From Rothia aerolata (lineage in GTDB: Bacteria; Actinomycetota; Actinomycetes; Actinomycetales; Micrococcaceae): a stretch of DNA of 64,000 bases. The stretch lies in the NCBI RefSeq assembly GCF_014635585.1, contig NZ_BMDC01000005.1, positions 1 through 64,000 of the forward strand, written 5' to 3'. A program made the position numbers and the translations under genes. How positions within the stretch are numbered: the stretch's first letter is position 1; each line of letters opens with the position of its first letter. Positions 1-9,358 of the stretch are shown in pieces. Below the pieces are notes generated by a model. The model was not told the DNA's origin, ran no database searches, and was given only the letters and a program-made list of their open reading frames with translations.

Positions 1-398
1 AAATGTTTTCAAAACATAAACAAATAAATATTTGGTATCAGTCCTAGTCAACACACCAACCACATGGTTGGCGTGTTCCTTATTGAACAAAGCACACTAT
101 TGAGTTCTCAAACAACAAACCACACCAGCCAACCAAACAAGAAGAATCCTTGTTCGTATTGATCAGGTCAGTCAATCTTGGAATGTCGACCCAACCTCAA
201 TTGGGCAACTCATCAAGCTTACCAGAGTATCAGTTTCGGAAGCAACCCGGTCACCCATGCTGCTCCTCACCATGTTCCCCTCACAATCACAACCGGAATT
301 ACCCGGTTCTATAAATTGAAGAAAACCACTCTATAAACTTATGAAATCCCGCTCTGACTAGGCAATTCATCCTTGCCCTCGTCGCGGCGACCTGTACT
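1..398 (-). promoter_or_regulatory. Leader of an rRNA operon (16S gene lies beyond the left edge)
   Basis: Read on the minus strand, 92-117 carries the TTTGAGAACTCAATAG signature found in the 16S leader of Micrococcaceae-type actinobacteria (boxA-like antitermination region). It is followed by a 12-bp stem at 50-77 with an ACAT loop, a plausible RNase III processing stem, and by an AT-rich stretch towards the left edge. The transcript would run leftwards into a 16S gene that is not in the window. No coding potential was seen. The assignment rests on sequence memory of such leaders and on the promoter immediately upstream. Confidence 0.7.
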
Positions 399-427
399 AC
401 TATACGCAGGCACAAGACCCTTCGCAA
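399..427 (-). promoter_or_regulatory. Sigma-A promoter of the rRNA operon
   Basis: On the minus strand the sequence reads TTGCGA (422-427), a 17-bp spacer, then TATAGT (399-404), which is close to the vegetative consensus with ideal spacing. It points into the rRNA leader. A second upstream promoter is common for rrn operons, but I could not place one convincingly. Confidence 0.7.
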
Positions 428-1015
428 CTCGGATTCTATAGACCTGCATCACAAACCCAGCCTTGGGTGTTGACCCAGGTCATAAGCAACCGATAAACCA
501 CCAGGTCAGGGCCGGGTTAAGGGGAAGAAAATTTTTCTCAAAAAACTTTAAAACTCCCTCAAACCACCGCTCTTTACACCAGAAAAGCCAGCTCTAAGCC
601 ACAGGCTGTGCGTTCAAAGGTCTCAATACCCCCACTGGCTAGCTTCTCGGTACACCCGAATCCCCACGGATAGTCCACAAGAAAACCCTTCGGTACACAT
701 GGAGCGCGCCAGTACACATATAGATGTGTACTGGCGCTAGGAATGTGTACCAAAGGGCAAACCCCTGGAATCCATGTGTACCGAACGGAATAGGTAAGGA
801 ATACAGGTGCACCAAAGGGTACTAACACGGAAGACAGGGCCACCACAGGAAATAGAAGGAGAACCTAGATGTACTGACTGGAATGGGCAGGGAATACAGA
901 CCTACCGAGCAACAAAGGATGAAAACCTAGATGCACTCAAACAGGCCTTGCACTTTTCCCGATCCTTTAAACGCCCTCCCACTACCCCTAATGAGTACCG
1001 CAGGGGGCCGCATGT
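428..1015. other. Intergenic region without a credible gene
   Basis: Between the rRNA promoter and the DUF1846 gene I see no reading frame with codon bias or a recognisable product. Short open frames on both strands are spurious. The stretch contains the GTAC-word hairpin element at 692-782 and degenerate GGTACACC-like words up to about 825. Confidence 0.6.
692..782. repeat. GTAC-word hairpin element, copy C (GTACACAT type)
   Basis: Words GGTACACAT (692-700) and GTACACAT (712-719) face ATGTGTAC (724-731) and ATGTGTACC (743-751), and a third ATGTGTACC lies at 774-782. The inner stem extends to GCGCCAGTACACAT around an ATAG loop. The spacings match the elements at 31396 and 39298 almost exactly, although there the word is GGTACAAG. 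The shared layout with a changed word suggests a structured family rather than chance. Function is unknown. Confidence 0.7.
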
Positions 1016-2518
1016 TTACCGCTTCTGGTAGAGGGACTTGTTCTGGAACTTCGGATCAGAGGTCACTAGCACGCCTAGGCTTCGGAAGATACCCTCATCC
1101 ACGGATCCCAGAATGGTAGTGGTGTGAACGTCGCAGCCGCGCAGGTTCTTTAGTTGTTCCAGGGCACGGGCTGCGTTCTCATCGGTGGAGGCAGAAACCG
1201 ACAGGGCAATCAGTACCTCATCAGTGTGCAGGCGCGGATTGGAGCTACCCAGATGCTGGGTCTTCAAACGCTGGATAGGCTCAATTGCCTCATCAGAGAG
1301 AAGATGCTGGTTCTCATCCAGGCCCGCCAGATAACGCAGGGCCTTGAGCAGAACAGCGGCGGAGCACCCCACCAGGTCAGAGGTCTTGGCAGAGATAATG
1401 GTGCCGTCGTGCAGTTCAATCGCAGCGCCGGGCAGACCGTTTGCTTCTTCACGCTCTCGGGCAGGAACCACCACACGGCGGTCGGTGGCTCGAACATCTG
1501 CCTTGGCCATCACCACGGCGGCCCGATCTGACTGGGTGGAATCCAGACCACCGCGGGCCTCATCAACCAGAGCCTTAAAGTAGCGGCGGATAATCTCCTG
1601 CTCGCTGGCAGCCCGACACACGGCGTCATCGGTAATGCAGTTACCCGCCATATTCACACCCATATCGGTGGGCGACTGGTAGGGGGTGGTGCCAGTGACC
1701 TTCTCCAGCAGAACCTTCAGCAGGGGGAAAGCCTCGACGTCGCGGTTGTAGTTGACGGTGGTCTCACCGTGGGCAGAGAGGTGAAAGTGGTCAATCACGT
1801 TGGCGTCATTGAGGTCAACAGTTGCCGCCTCATAGGCCAGGTTCACCGGGTGTTCCAGGGGCAGATTCCAGATGGGGAAGGTCTCAAACTTCGCGTAACC
1901 AGCCTTCACCCCGCGCTTGTTCTCGTGGTATACCTGCGAGAGGGAGGTCGCCAGCTTGCCCGAGCCAGGGCCGGGCGCGGTGACGACCACCAGATCGCGG
2001 GTAGTCTCGGCAAACTCGTTCTTGCCCAGACCCTCTTCAGAAACAATCAGGTCAGTATTGGCCGGGTAACCCGGAATCACACGGTGGCGGGCAACTTTCA
2101 GACCCAAACGTTCCAGACGTTCCTTGAAGGCAACCGCCTTGCGGTCTTCATCGTCCATCTGGGTCAGCACAATGTGCTCTACCAAGAAACCGCGTTCCCG
2201 GAACACGTCAACCAGACGCAGCACGTCGTCCTCATAGGAAATCCCCAGATCGGCCCGCACCTTGTTGCGTTCGAGATCCTTCGCGTTGATGCAGATGAGA
2301 ATCTCCACCTCATCGCGGATTTTCTCCAGCATCGCAATCTTGTTATCCGGAGTGAAACCGGGGAGCACGCGGGAAGCATGCATGTCGTCAAAGAGCTTGC
2401 CGCCCATCTCTAGGTAGAGCTTGCCGCCCAGCTGCTCGCGGCGCTGCTGAATATGCGCCGACTGCATCTCAATATACTTCTCACGATCAAAACCAATAGC
2501 ATTCACCATGGAATACAA
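1016..2518 (-). CDS. DUF1846 domain-containing protein
   Basis: The 500-residue product matches the DUF1846 family over its whole length. This is a conserved, structurally solved but functionally undefined cytoplasmic family, about 500 residues long in streptococci and actinobacteria. Recognisable stretches are [15 protein letters not shown] near the N-terminus, [37 protein letters not shown] and [12 protein letters not shown]. The frame opens with TTG at 2516-2518 preceded by GAGGTAGG. An ATG three codons in (2507-2509) is the alternative start and gives a more typical N-terminus. The gene stands between an rRNA promoter and a sugar transporter, with no obvious operon partner. Family assignment is firm; the biochemical role is unknown. 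Confidence 0.9.
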   Translation of the reverse strand: MYSMVNAIGFDREKYIEMQSAHIQQRREQLGGKLYLEMGGKLFDDMHASRVLPGFTPDNKIAMLEKIRDEVEILICINAKDLERNKVRADLGISYEDDVLRLVDVFRERGFLVEHIVLTQMDDEDRKAVAFKERLERLGLKVARHRVIPGYPANTDLIVSEEGLGKNEFAETTRDLVVVTAPGPGSGKLATSLSQVYHENKRGVKAGYAKFETFPIWNLPLEHPVNLAYEAATVDLNDANVIDHFHLSAHGETTVNYNRDVEAFPLLKVLLEKVTGTTPYQSPTDMGVNMAGNCITDDAVCRAASEQEIIRRYFKALVDEARGGLDSTQSDRAAVVMAKADVRATDRRVVVPAREREEANGLPGAAIELHDGTIISAKTSDLVGCSAAVLLKALRYLAGLDENQHLLSDEAIEPIQRLKTQHLGSSNPRLHTDEVLIALSVSASTDENAARALEQLKNLRGCDVHTTTILGSVDEGIFRSLGVLVTSDPKFQNKSLYQKR

Positions 2519-2623
2519 GCCTACCTCGCGGGCCCCTGCCCGCCGGCTGTGATGCGGAGCCGTTTTGTTCGGGGTCGAGGGGCAGGACGCCGCTGGGGCG
2601 GGTGGTCTCGGAAAGGCAGACAG

Positions 2624-3985
2624 CTAGCCCAGCTCACGCCCGGCAGTCTCGGGAACGAAGATTCGGGTAAAGAGAATTGCCAAGACCCCCAGGCCCGCAA
2701 AGATTCCAAAGGTCGGTGCCAGCCCTATTCCCGCTACCACCTGCGGGAATGTGAAGGAAACAGCGAAGTTACCCAGCCAGGATGCGAAAGTCACCGTCCC
2801 CATGCCCGCCCCGCGAGCAGAGGCAGGGAAAATCTCAGACATGAGAACCCAGGTAACCGGGGAGACTAAACCCTGCTGAAAGACCAGGAAAATTACCGAA
2901 ATCAAGAGTACGAGCCAGGCCCGAGAGGGGCCCTCCGCCAGCCCGGAGATCAACGCCAAAGCCACTAGAGAGCCGGTGGTTCCGCCCAGGCCAATGGTTA
3001 GGGCCAACCGGCGCGGAAGCCTACCGACAATCCACAGACCCAGCGCCGCTCCCACCACGGAGATAAGGCCGTTAGCGATATTGGCGGTCAGGGCGGCATC
3101 GGTATCAAAACCTGACTCACGCAGCACCTGAGTGCCGTAGTACATCAGAGCGTTAACACCGGTAATCTGCTGAGTGATGCCAATTCCGGCTCCCACGAGC
3201 AGCAGCACCAGAAGTTTTTTCGACCTGAAAAAATCAGCCAGGGTGGAGGTTCTCACGGTGGTATCAGCTGATACAGAGGCGCTTATTTCACCCAGCCTCT
3301 GAACCCCGGCGGAACCCTCCAGTCGCTGCAGGGCCACCAGCGCGTCGTCCTGTCGCCCCAAAAGCAAAAGCCAACGTGGTGACTCCGGCACCGCAAACAT
3401 TCCCAAGAAGAGGGCTAAAGCAGGAAGGATGGAGAGGGCGAACATCCAGCGCCAGATAGATTCATTCTCAAGGTAAACATTGCCCAACCAAGCATTCGTA
3501 GCGTAGGAAAGCAGCTGACCGGTAACGATCATGAACTGGTTGCGAGTTACGATTGCTCCGCGTGCATGAGCCGGTGCCAATTCAGCAAGGTAGAGGGGGA
3601 CGACGGCGGAGACCGCGCCGACCGCCAGGCCCACCACCGCGCGGAAAGAAATGAGCATTCCCAGAGAGGTGGAGAAAGCAATACCCGCTGATCCCACGCT
3701 AAAGAGGAGGGCGAGAACAAAAAGCACGCGGCGGCGGCCGAAGCGATCAACCAACTGCCCCACGGTTACTGCGCCCAAGGCAGCGCCCAACGTGAGCGCG
3801 CCGGTAACGGTTCCCTCTGCTAGGGCAGAAAGGCGGAAATCACTCTGCAAAAAGGGCAGGGCACCGTTGATAATTCCGGTGTCATAGCCAAAGAGAAAAC
3901 CGCCCAGGGTGATAATCCAGGTATAGAGGGTCAGCCTACCTTTCTGCGCTTTCCCACTACTGCCTGCTGCCTGAGACCCGCTCAT
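2624..3985 (-). CDS. Sugar porter family MFS transporter
   Basis: The 453-residue protein is a 12-helix major facilitator of the sugar porter family, which imports sugars or polyols across the cytoplasmic membrane, usually with H+. Family signatures are GFLFGYDTGIINGAL in helix 1, DRFGRRR in the loop after helix 2, PESPRWL before the central loop, QQITGVNALMYY in helix 7 and the C-terminal PETAGREL motif. The ATG is preceded by GAGGAG. The substrate (glucose, xylose, inositol or other) cannot be read from sequence. The gene is codirectional with the DUF1846 gene 105 bp downstream. Confidence 0.93.
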   Translation of the reverse strand: MSGSQAAGSSGKAQKGRLTLYTWIITLGGFLFGYDTGIINGALPFLQSDFRLSALAEGTVTGALTLGAALGAVTVGQLVDRFGRRRVLFVLALLFSVGSAGIAFSTSLGMLISFRAVVGLAVGAVSAVVPLYLAELAPAHARGAIVTRNQFMIVTGQLLSYATNAWLGNVYLENESIWRWMFALSILPALALFLGMFAVPESPRWLLLLGRQDDALVALQRLEGSAGVQRLGEISASVSADTTVRTSTLADFFRSKKLLVLLLVGAGIGITQQITGVNALMYYGTQVLRESGFDTDAALTANIANGLISVVGAALGLWIVGRLPRRLALTIGLGGTTGSLVALALISGLAEGPSRAWLVLLISVIFLVFQQGLVSPVTWVLMSEIFPASARGAGMGTVTFASWLGNFAVSFTFPQVVAGIGLAPTFGIFAGLGVLAILFTRIFVPETAGRELG

Positions 3986-4180
3986 TCACACTCCTCGAAA
4001 GAGACAACCTCGCTGTTGCCGGAGGGAGCCACTACGTTAACGTGACCATGCTATCGCGCTCTTTCGTGTTTACAGCGATATGTCAGGACAAACTTTTTGA
4101 AGAAGAATCCGCACTCAGAACTTTCCCAGGAAAGAATTATTGCGTTTTGGCTGGGGAGGGTTATAGTATTGATTCAGCGA

Positions 4181-4278
4181 GATTACTTCAGCCGTGAAGT
4201 AATTTTGTGTTTCATGGGATATGAAAACGCGCCTAATCTTGCCGAGTTGGTCGTACCTTGGCAAGGAGGCGCGTTTTC
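4181..4278. terminator. Two hairpins, the second a likely terminator of the aldo/keto reductase gene
   Basis: A 10-bp stem lies at 4181-4203 (GATTACTTCA, loop GCCG). A second stem pairs GAAAACGCGCCT (4223-4234) with AGGCGCGTTTTC (4267-4278), with an inner CCTTGCC/GGCAAGG pair. On the minus strand it follows the reductase stop codon. The rest of the 3986-4313 gap shows no convincing gene. Confidence 0.6.
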
Positions 4279-4313
4279 TGTTTAAAGAGAAGTTTTCCCT
4301 GGTGAAACCAAGG

Positions 4314-5318
4314 TTAGAAAAGGGCAATCTTCTCGGGGGCGGGGAAAATCTGATCCAGCTGTTCCAAATCCTCTGCCGAGAACTTTACCGAGGCCGCCTG
4401 AGCATTAGCCTTGACCTGCTCAATGGTGGTGGCTCCTGCAATCACCGAGGCAACCGGCTCTTGGGCAGCCAACCAGCTAAAGGCCGCCTGCACCTCGGTA
4501 ATGCCGCGCTGGGCACAGAAATCAGAGAAAGCCTCCAGCTGATCCCAGTTAGCATTCTCCAGGTATTCCGTACGGGAATGGGAGAGGCGCGAGCCCTCCG
4601 GCGCCTGAGCATTTCGCCTGTACTTGCCGGTCAGCAAACCGTTTGCCAGCGGGAAGTAGGGCAGCACGCCCAGGCCAAACTTGCGGGCGGCGGGCATAAC
4701 TTCCAGCTCCGCCCGGCGGTCCAGCAGGTTGTAGTGGTTCTCAGCAGCAATAAAGCGCTGGGTTCCCAGCTGACGGGCCACATATTCCGCCTCGGCAATC
4801 TGATAACCGGCGTGGTTAGAGTGGCCGATGTAGCGCACCTTGCCCTGCTCAATCAGGGTATCCAGCGCGGCCAGGGTTTCTTCCACCGGGGTCACGCCGT
4901 CTGGGGTGTGGTAGAAGTAGAGATCAATGTGGTCGGTCCCCAGCCGTTTCAGCGAAGCCTCCACCGCACGCATAATGTAGGCGCGGGATCCGCGAGCGCC
5001 AAAGTCGCGGCCGTTAGCCCCCTTCATATCCATTCCGAACTTGGAAACCACCACGATGTCATCTCGCGCCGATGAGCCAAGGTTTTTGAGCGCCTTGCCG
5101 AACATGGTTTCTGAGGTTCCCGGTTCTTTACCGTAGATATCGGCTACGTCAAAGAGGTTAATACCAGCCTCGAAGGCCGCGGTGATGACGTCGTTGACCC
5201 CCTGCTGGGTTTCGGTCACGGTTTTTGCCCTGCCCAGGTTGTTACAGCCCAAGCCCACGGCAGAAACCATCAGACCGGAATCACCCATGCGACGGTACTC
5301 AATTTTTTCTTCACTCAC
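4314..5318 (-). CDS. Aldo/keto reductase
   Basis: The 334-residue cytoplasmic protein is a (beta/alpha)8-barrel NADPH-dependent oxidoreductase of the AKR superfamily. The catalytic tetrad is visible: Asp and Tyr in FDVADIYG, Lys in VVSKFGM and His in LYFYHTPD. The N-terminal strand reads MGDSGLMVSAVGLGCNNLGR. The C-terminal region AGATTIEQVKANAQA is typical of the NADP-binding end. It resembles the YajO/Tas branch, but the substrate is unknown. The start is a GTG behind AAGGAGAAGG. It stands alone between metE and the sugar porter, all on the same strand. Confidence 0.92.
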   Translation of the reverse strand: MSEEKIEYRRMGDSGLMVSAVGLGCNNLGRAKTVTETQQGVNDVITAAFEAGINLFDVADIYGKEPGTSETMFGKALKNLGSSARDDIVVVSKFGMDMKGANGRDFGARGSRAYIMRAVEASLKRLGTDHIDLYFYHTPDGVTPVEETLAALDTLIEQGKVRYIGHSNHAGYQIAEAEYVARQLGTQRFIAAENHYNLLDRRAELEVMPAARKFGLGVLPYFPLANGLLTGKYRRNAQAPEGSRLSHSRTEYLENANWDQLEAFSDFCAQRGITEVQAAFSWLAAQEPVASVIAGATTIEQVKANAQAASVKFSAEDLEQLDQIFPAPEKIALF

Positions 5319-5360
5319 GGCCTTCTCCTTTGCCGGTTGATTACTGGGTCTCAGACCAGA

Positions 5361-7724
5361 CTATACGCCCACCCCGGTGGTCTGGGCGCTTCTTGCCAGT
5401 TCAGTTGCCGCCACCAGATTCTCCAGGGAGGCCCGGGTTTCTGCATAGCCTCGGGTTTTCAGACCGCAGTCGGGGTTAATCCACAGGTGCCCCTGCCGCA
5501 CTCCCTCGCGGGCTGCAGCAATGAGCTCTGAAATCTCATCAACCGAGGGAACCCGGGGCGAATGAATATCCCACACGCCGGGGCCCAAATCGCGGTCGAA
5601 AGAACTGGGCAGATCAGCGAGCAGTTCCAGACGGGAGCGGGCCGCTTCAATCGAGGTTACATCGGCGTTGAGGCCGTCAATAGAGGCAAAAATCTCGTTG
5701 AACTCCGAGTAGCAGAGGTGGGTGTGAATCTGGGTGGAGTCAGCAACCTGCGAGGTAGCCAGCCTGAAGGAGCCCACCGACCAGTCCAGGTAAGCCGCCT
5801 GGTCAGCAGCTCGCAGGGGTAGTAGCTCGCGCAGGGCAGGCTCATCCACCTGGATAATCCGGATTCCGGCCGCTTCCAAATCAGCAATTTCATCGGCCAG
5901 GGCAAGCGCCACCTGGTAGGCGGTGTCAGCCCGGGGAATGTCATCGCGCACAAAAGACCATGCCAGAATGGTCACCGGGCCGGTCAGCATACCCTTCACA
6001 TGCTTCTCGGTCAGAGACGCCGCGTAAGAAATCCACGGTACGGTAAAGGCCTCTCCCGCCAGACCTTCACCGCTGCGTTTCACATCGCCCCACAGAATTG
6101 AGGGCCTGGTGCAACGAGAGCCGTAGGACTGCACCCAGCCGTTGACGGTCGTATCAAAGCCGTCAAAGTTCTCGGCAAAATACTGCACCATGTCATTGCG
6201 CTCTGCTTCGCCGTGCACCAGTACATCCAGCCCGATTTCCTCCTGGAGACGAATCACCGAGGCAATTTCGGCCCTCAAGAATTCTTCGAACTCTGCCTGA
6301 GAGATTGCCCCTGCCCGATATGCGGCTCGCTGCTTGCGAATCTCGGGAGTCTGCGGGAAGGAGCCGATGGTTGTGGTGGGTAGTTCGGGTAGGTTCAGGG
6401 ACTTCTGCGCCGCCTGCCGCACCTGCGCAGACGCCCGCTCGAAAGCGGCGTCCTGCGCGGTGGCAGCCGCCACGCGATCGCGGATTTCGGGCACATGGAC
6501 GCCGCGCGCCCGCTCCCGCTCGGCCAGGGCAACGGTTGCCGCCTCGACTTCTGCCGAAATTGAAGCAGCCCCGTTTCTCAGTGTCTCCGCCAGGGTGAGT
6601 ACTTCGGCTACCTTTTCATCGGCAAAGGCAAGCCAGTTGCGCAGCCCCTCGTGGAGGTGATCTTCGCCGGTGAGGGTGTGCGGCACGTGCTGGAGCGAGG
6701 TGGAGGTGGCAATTGCGGCAACCTGCCCCGCGCCGTCCAGCGCTTTAAGAGCCGCCGCCAAATCTGCCCGCCAGATATTGCGGCCGTTGACCGCGCCGAG
6801 AACAAGCGCCGGGCGGCTCTCGTGCGCGCCGTCGAAGATTTCAGCCAGGCGGCTACCGTAGTGAGCGCTCACCGCGTCAACGTGCAGGGCCTCGATTCCC
6901 GATTCTGCCAGCGCGGGCAGGTTCGCCCCCAAATCTCCGTAGGGGGAAGTCACCAGCAGGGCGGGGCGCTTCTCCACCGCAGAAAGGCGCCGGTAGGTGC
7001 TTGCCACCAGTTCCGCCAGGCCGGCTTCATCCAGGCCAGAGGCCGCCAACGCCGCATCTGTGACCAGGGCAGGCTCATCGAGCTGAAGCCAGGCGAAACC
7101 GCGCTCGGCAAGGGCTGCCAGGAGCGACTCGTACTCTTCAAGCAGGTCAGCGAGGCGGGAAATCGGGGTGAAGCCCTCGGCGGCGTCGTCGGCAGCTTTA
7201 GCCAGTAGCAGGAAGGTCAGCGGACCCACCACCTGCGGGCGCAACTTCACCCCCGCCTCATCGGCAATATCGAGCTGAGCAAAAAGGCCGGCGGTGTTGA
7301 GCCTAAACTCGGTGGTCTCAGAAAGCTCGGGCACCAGGTAGTGGTAGTTGGTGTCAAACCACTTGGTCAGCTCGAGCGCCGGCTGTTCAGCGGTACCGCG
7401 TGCCAGGTCAAAGTAGCCCTCGAGGCTCAGAAGACCTTCAGCACCCAGAGAGGAGGCAAAGCGGGAGGGCACCGCAGTGAAAAGACGTACCGCATCAAGC
7501 ACCTGATCGTAGTGGGAGAAAGAGGCGGGGATTGCGTAATCTTCTTTCAACCCCAGCTCCTGCAGGCGAGTCAGGTTAGCCTTCTGCACCTGCGCCAGGG
7601 CAGAATCGAGGTCTTCACGGTTGGCAGAGCCCTTCCAGAAAGCTTCAAGTGCCTTTTTGGTTTCGCGGTGGGCGCCAATGCGGGGGTAGCCAAGAATGGT
7701 TGCGGTGGGGAAAGGGGTAGTCAT
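5361..7724 (-). CDS. metE: Cobalamin-independent methionine synthase
   Basis: 5-Methyltetrahydropteroyltriglutamate-homocysteine methyltransferase makes methionine in the cytosol without B12. The 787-residue length is typical. The N-terminal barrel begins ATILGYPRIGAHRETKKALE. The C-terminal catalytic barrel carries the zinc ligands in IHTHLCYSEF and in the NPDCGLKTRGY segment near the end. The open frame extends 22 codons further upstream, but the ATG at 7722-7724 has AGGAGA at good distance and gives the conserved N-terminus. It starts 10 bases after the metF stop codon, so metF supplies its methyl donor within one operon. The SAM riboswitch upstream of metF should control both genes. Confidence 0.97.
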   Translation of the reverse strand: MTTPFPTATILGYPRIGAHRETKKALEAFWKGSANREDLDSALAQVQKANLTRLQELGLKEDYAIPASFSHYDQVLDAVRLFTAVPSRFASSLGAEGLLSLEGYFDLARGTAEQPALELTKWFDTNYHYLVPELSETTEFRLNTAGLFAQLDIADEAGVKLRPQVVGPLTFLLLAKAADDAAEGFTPISRLADLLEEYESLLAALAERGFAWLQLDEPALVTDAALAASGLDEAGLAELVASTYRRLSAVEKRPALLVTSPYGDLGANLPALAESGIEALHVDAVSAHYGSRLAEIFDGAHESRPALVLGAVNGRNIWRADLAAALKALDGAGQVAAIATSTSLQHVPHTLTGEDHLHEGLRNWLAFADEKVAEVLTLAETLRNGAASISAEVEAATVALAERERARGVHVPEIRDRVAAATAQDAAFERASAQVRQAAQKSLNLPELPTTTIGSFPQTPEIRKQRAAYRAGAISQAEFEEFLRAEIASVIRLQEEIGLDVLVHGEAERNDMVQYFAENFDGFDTTVNGWVQSYGSRCTRPSILWGDVKRSGEGLAGEAFTVPWISYAASLTEKHVKGMLTGPVTILAWSFVRDDIPRADTAYQVALALADEIADLEAAGIRIIQVDEPALRELLPLRAADQAAYLDWSVGSFRLATSQVADSTQIHTHLCYSEFNEIFASIDGLNADVTSIEAARSRLELLADLPSSFDRDLGPGVWDIHSPRVPSVDEISELIAAAREGVRQGHLWINPDCGLKTRGYAETRASLENLVAATELARSAQTTGVGV

Positions 7725-7734
7725 AAAAAATCTC

Positions 7735-8667
7735 CTAGGAAAATGAGAGCTCGCCCAGTCTGTGGGGAAAGCGGGAAGTGTAGGGGGCAATATCGAGTTT
7801 TTCGAGCACGTCGAGTACCGCGGTGTGCTCGTTGAAGGTGTAAAAGTGCAGGCCGCTGGCGCCGGAATCTAGGGCTGCCCGGCACTGCTGGTAGGCAAAT
7901 TCCACGCCAATCTGGTGGCGTTCCAGTCGGGTATCTGCGTTTTCTAAGGCGCCCGCTAGTTTGAGCGGTATGGGCACCCCCGACATCTCGCAGAGCTTGA
8001 TGAGACGCCTCAGCGAGGTCACCGGCATAATGCCCGGAATAATCGGCAGACTCACCCCGGCCGTTTCTGCCGAATCGAGCAGGCCGGCATACTGGGCATT
8101 GTCAAAATAAACCTGCGTAATGGCGTAGTCGGCCCCTGCCCTCTGCTTGGAAAGCAGAATCTCAATGTCCTGCAAGAGGGAGGTAGATTCCGGGTGTTTA
8201 TAGGGGTAGGCTGCCACGCCCACCGAGACCTTTCCCGCCGCTAAATGGCTGAAATCTTCGCTCTCAATCCGGCGGATGAGCTCCACCAGGTAGCGGGCAA
8301 AGGGCAGTTCCAGCGGAAGGTCTTGCGAGGACGACGCCGCGTGGCCGGATGAGCCCGGTAAGTCGCCGCGCAGGGCGAGAAAGCCCCTGACTCCCAGACC
8401 GAGAATCAGCCGAACGGCAGTTTCAAGCTCAGCCACGGTATGCCCCACACAGGTGAGGTGGGCGACCGGGGTCAGCGGGGTCTCGTGAACCAGATGGTCC
8501 AGTAGCGCCAGCGTATTTTGCTTGCGGTCATTGCTCCCCGAATAGGTCACCGAAACATAGTCGGGCCGGGTAGCACACAGCTGGTCTAGAGTCTTGAAAA
8601 GAGACTCACAACTAGCTTCTGACCTGGGTGGATATAACTCGTAGGATAAAGAAGGAGGCGGTGCCAT
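7735..8667 (-). CDS. metF: Methylenetetrahydrofolate reductase
   Basis: The 310-residue flavoprotein reduces 5,10-methylene-THF to 5-methyl-THF, the methyl donor for MetE encoded just downstream. Family features include YELYPPRSEAS at the N-terminus, DYVSVTYSGS, HLTCVGHT, FLALRGDLPG, the AAYPYKHPES segment and YAITQVYFD. The start is set at ATG 8665-8667, thirteen codons inside the longest frame, because AAAGGAG stands just upstream and the metF fold begins there. The ribosome binding site and start codon lie inside a hairpin (8652-8679), beneath a SAM riboswitch. Confidence 0.95.
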   Translation of the reverse strand: MAPPPSLSYELYPPRSEASCESLFKTLDQLCATRPDYVSVTYSGSNDRKQNTLALLDHLVHETPLTPVAHLTCVGHTVAELETAVRLILGLGVRGFLALRGDLPGSSGHAASSSQDLPLELPFARYLVELIRRIESEDFSHLAAGKVSVGVAAYPYKHPESTSLLQDIEILLSKQRAGADYAITQVYFDNAQYAGLLDSAETAGVSLPIIPGIMPVTSLRRLIKLCEMSGVPIPLKLAGALENADTRLERHQIGVEFAYQQCRAALDSGASGLHFYTFNEHTAVLDVLEKLDIAPYTSRFPHRLGELSFS

Positions 8668-8679
8668 ACGGCACTCCTT
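8652..8679 (-). promoter_or_regulatory. Hairpin enclosing the metF ribosome binding site and start codon
   Basis: On the minus strand AAGGAG (8674-8679) pairs with CTCCTT (8652-8657), and GTGCC pairs with GGCAC around the ATG. This directly sequesters the Shine-Dalgarno sequence and start codon. It is a plausible translational expression platform for the riboswitch that ends 6 bases upstream. Confidence 0.6.
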
Positions 8680-8684
8680 TCGTT

Positions 8685-8783
8685 CTATCGATACTGGCGG
8701 AAGCACCTTAGCCCCTGCCCACGAGGGGCACGGCGAGGTTGCTGCGGCGTCAACGAGCCAGTTCTCTTAGCCGCTCTTGATAG
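8685..8783 (-). ncRNA. SAM riboswitch (SAM-I/SAM-IV clan) controlling metF-metE
   Basis: Read on the minus strand, the closing P1 helix is CTATC (8779-8783) with GATAG (8685-8689). Inside are ATCAAGAGCGGC, GTTGACGCCGCAGCAACC (P2 returns GCCGC to GCGGC), a GC-rich P3 arm (TGCCCC/GGGGCA) and then TAAGGTGCTTCC. This order of conserved blocks is that of the S-adenosylmethionine riboswitch clan. SAM binding would lower expression of methionine synthesis. SAM-I and SAM-IV cannot be separated confidently by eye. Confidence 0.85.
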
Positions 8784-9358
8784 ATAACGGTTTCAGTCTA
8801 TGGAGCCTCACAACAAACAAGCAAGGGGGCTTATCTAAATGACCCTCTGTGAAAAATTTGTAGGTTTCTTACAGACAAGCTCGGAGTGAAGGTTATATGA
8901 CCGAAATATTGCGCAGGGCTATTTGAGAGTCGAACCAGACAGTCACAGAAGGTAATTCCGATGGGCAGGCCAAGTCCCAAAATAAGCATGCTTATTCATT
9001 AGACCTGGAAAAATATTCACAGCTTTTCACCCGCACAGTCCTGGGAGATTTTGAAGGCGAGTACTTCTACAGATTCCACACCGAGCGTCGCAGAAAATGG
9101 AAACTCACCTTAGAAAATAAAAATTTTCTTTGAACCTTGCTGACAAACCCTTTTCTGACTAGCTAGAATGGCAGGCGTCTCGAGACAAACCACAATGTGG
9201 ACAGTGCGGCGGAAGAAAAATTTTGCCCGCCCAAACTGGCAAGCCAGCCAGAATCGGTAGCAAAAATTTTCTTCATTTCCCCCTTTGTGTTCCGCCTGTC
9301 CACTATAAAAACCACACTCCAGGTGTATTTTTATGCACCTTAACACGAATGGAAACAC
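8784..9358. other. Intergenic region between metF leader and protease gene
   Basis: No credible gene is present; the long minus-strand frame starting here is a shadow of the protease gene. It contains a 13-bp inverted repeat AGAAAAATTTTGC (9214-9226) with GCAAAAATTTTCT (9260-9272), which encloses the palindrome CTGGCAAGCCAG. Both lie about 90-140 bp before the protease start and may be regulatory. Confidence 0.5.

Noticed and set aside
574-1119. Small frames on both strands left of the DUF1846 gene
   Set aside because: They run through the GTAC hairpin element, have no ribosome binding site and no codon bias.
4221-5075. 284-codon plus-strand frame opposite the aldo/keto reductase
   Set aside because: It is a shadow of a well-matched reductase gene on the other strand, and its beginning crosses a terminator hairpin.
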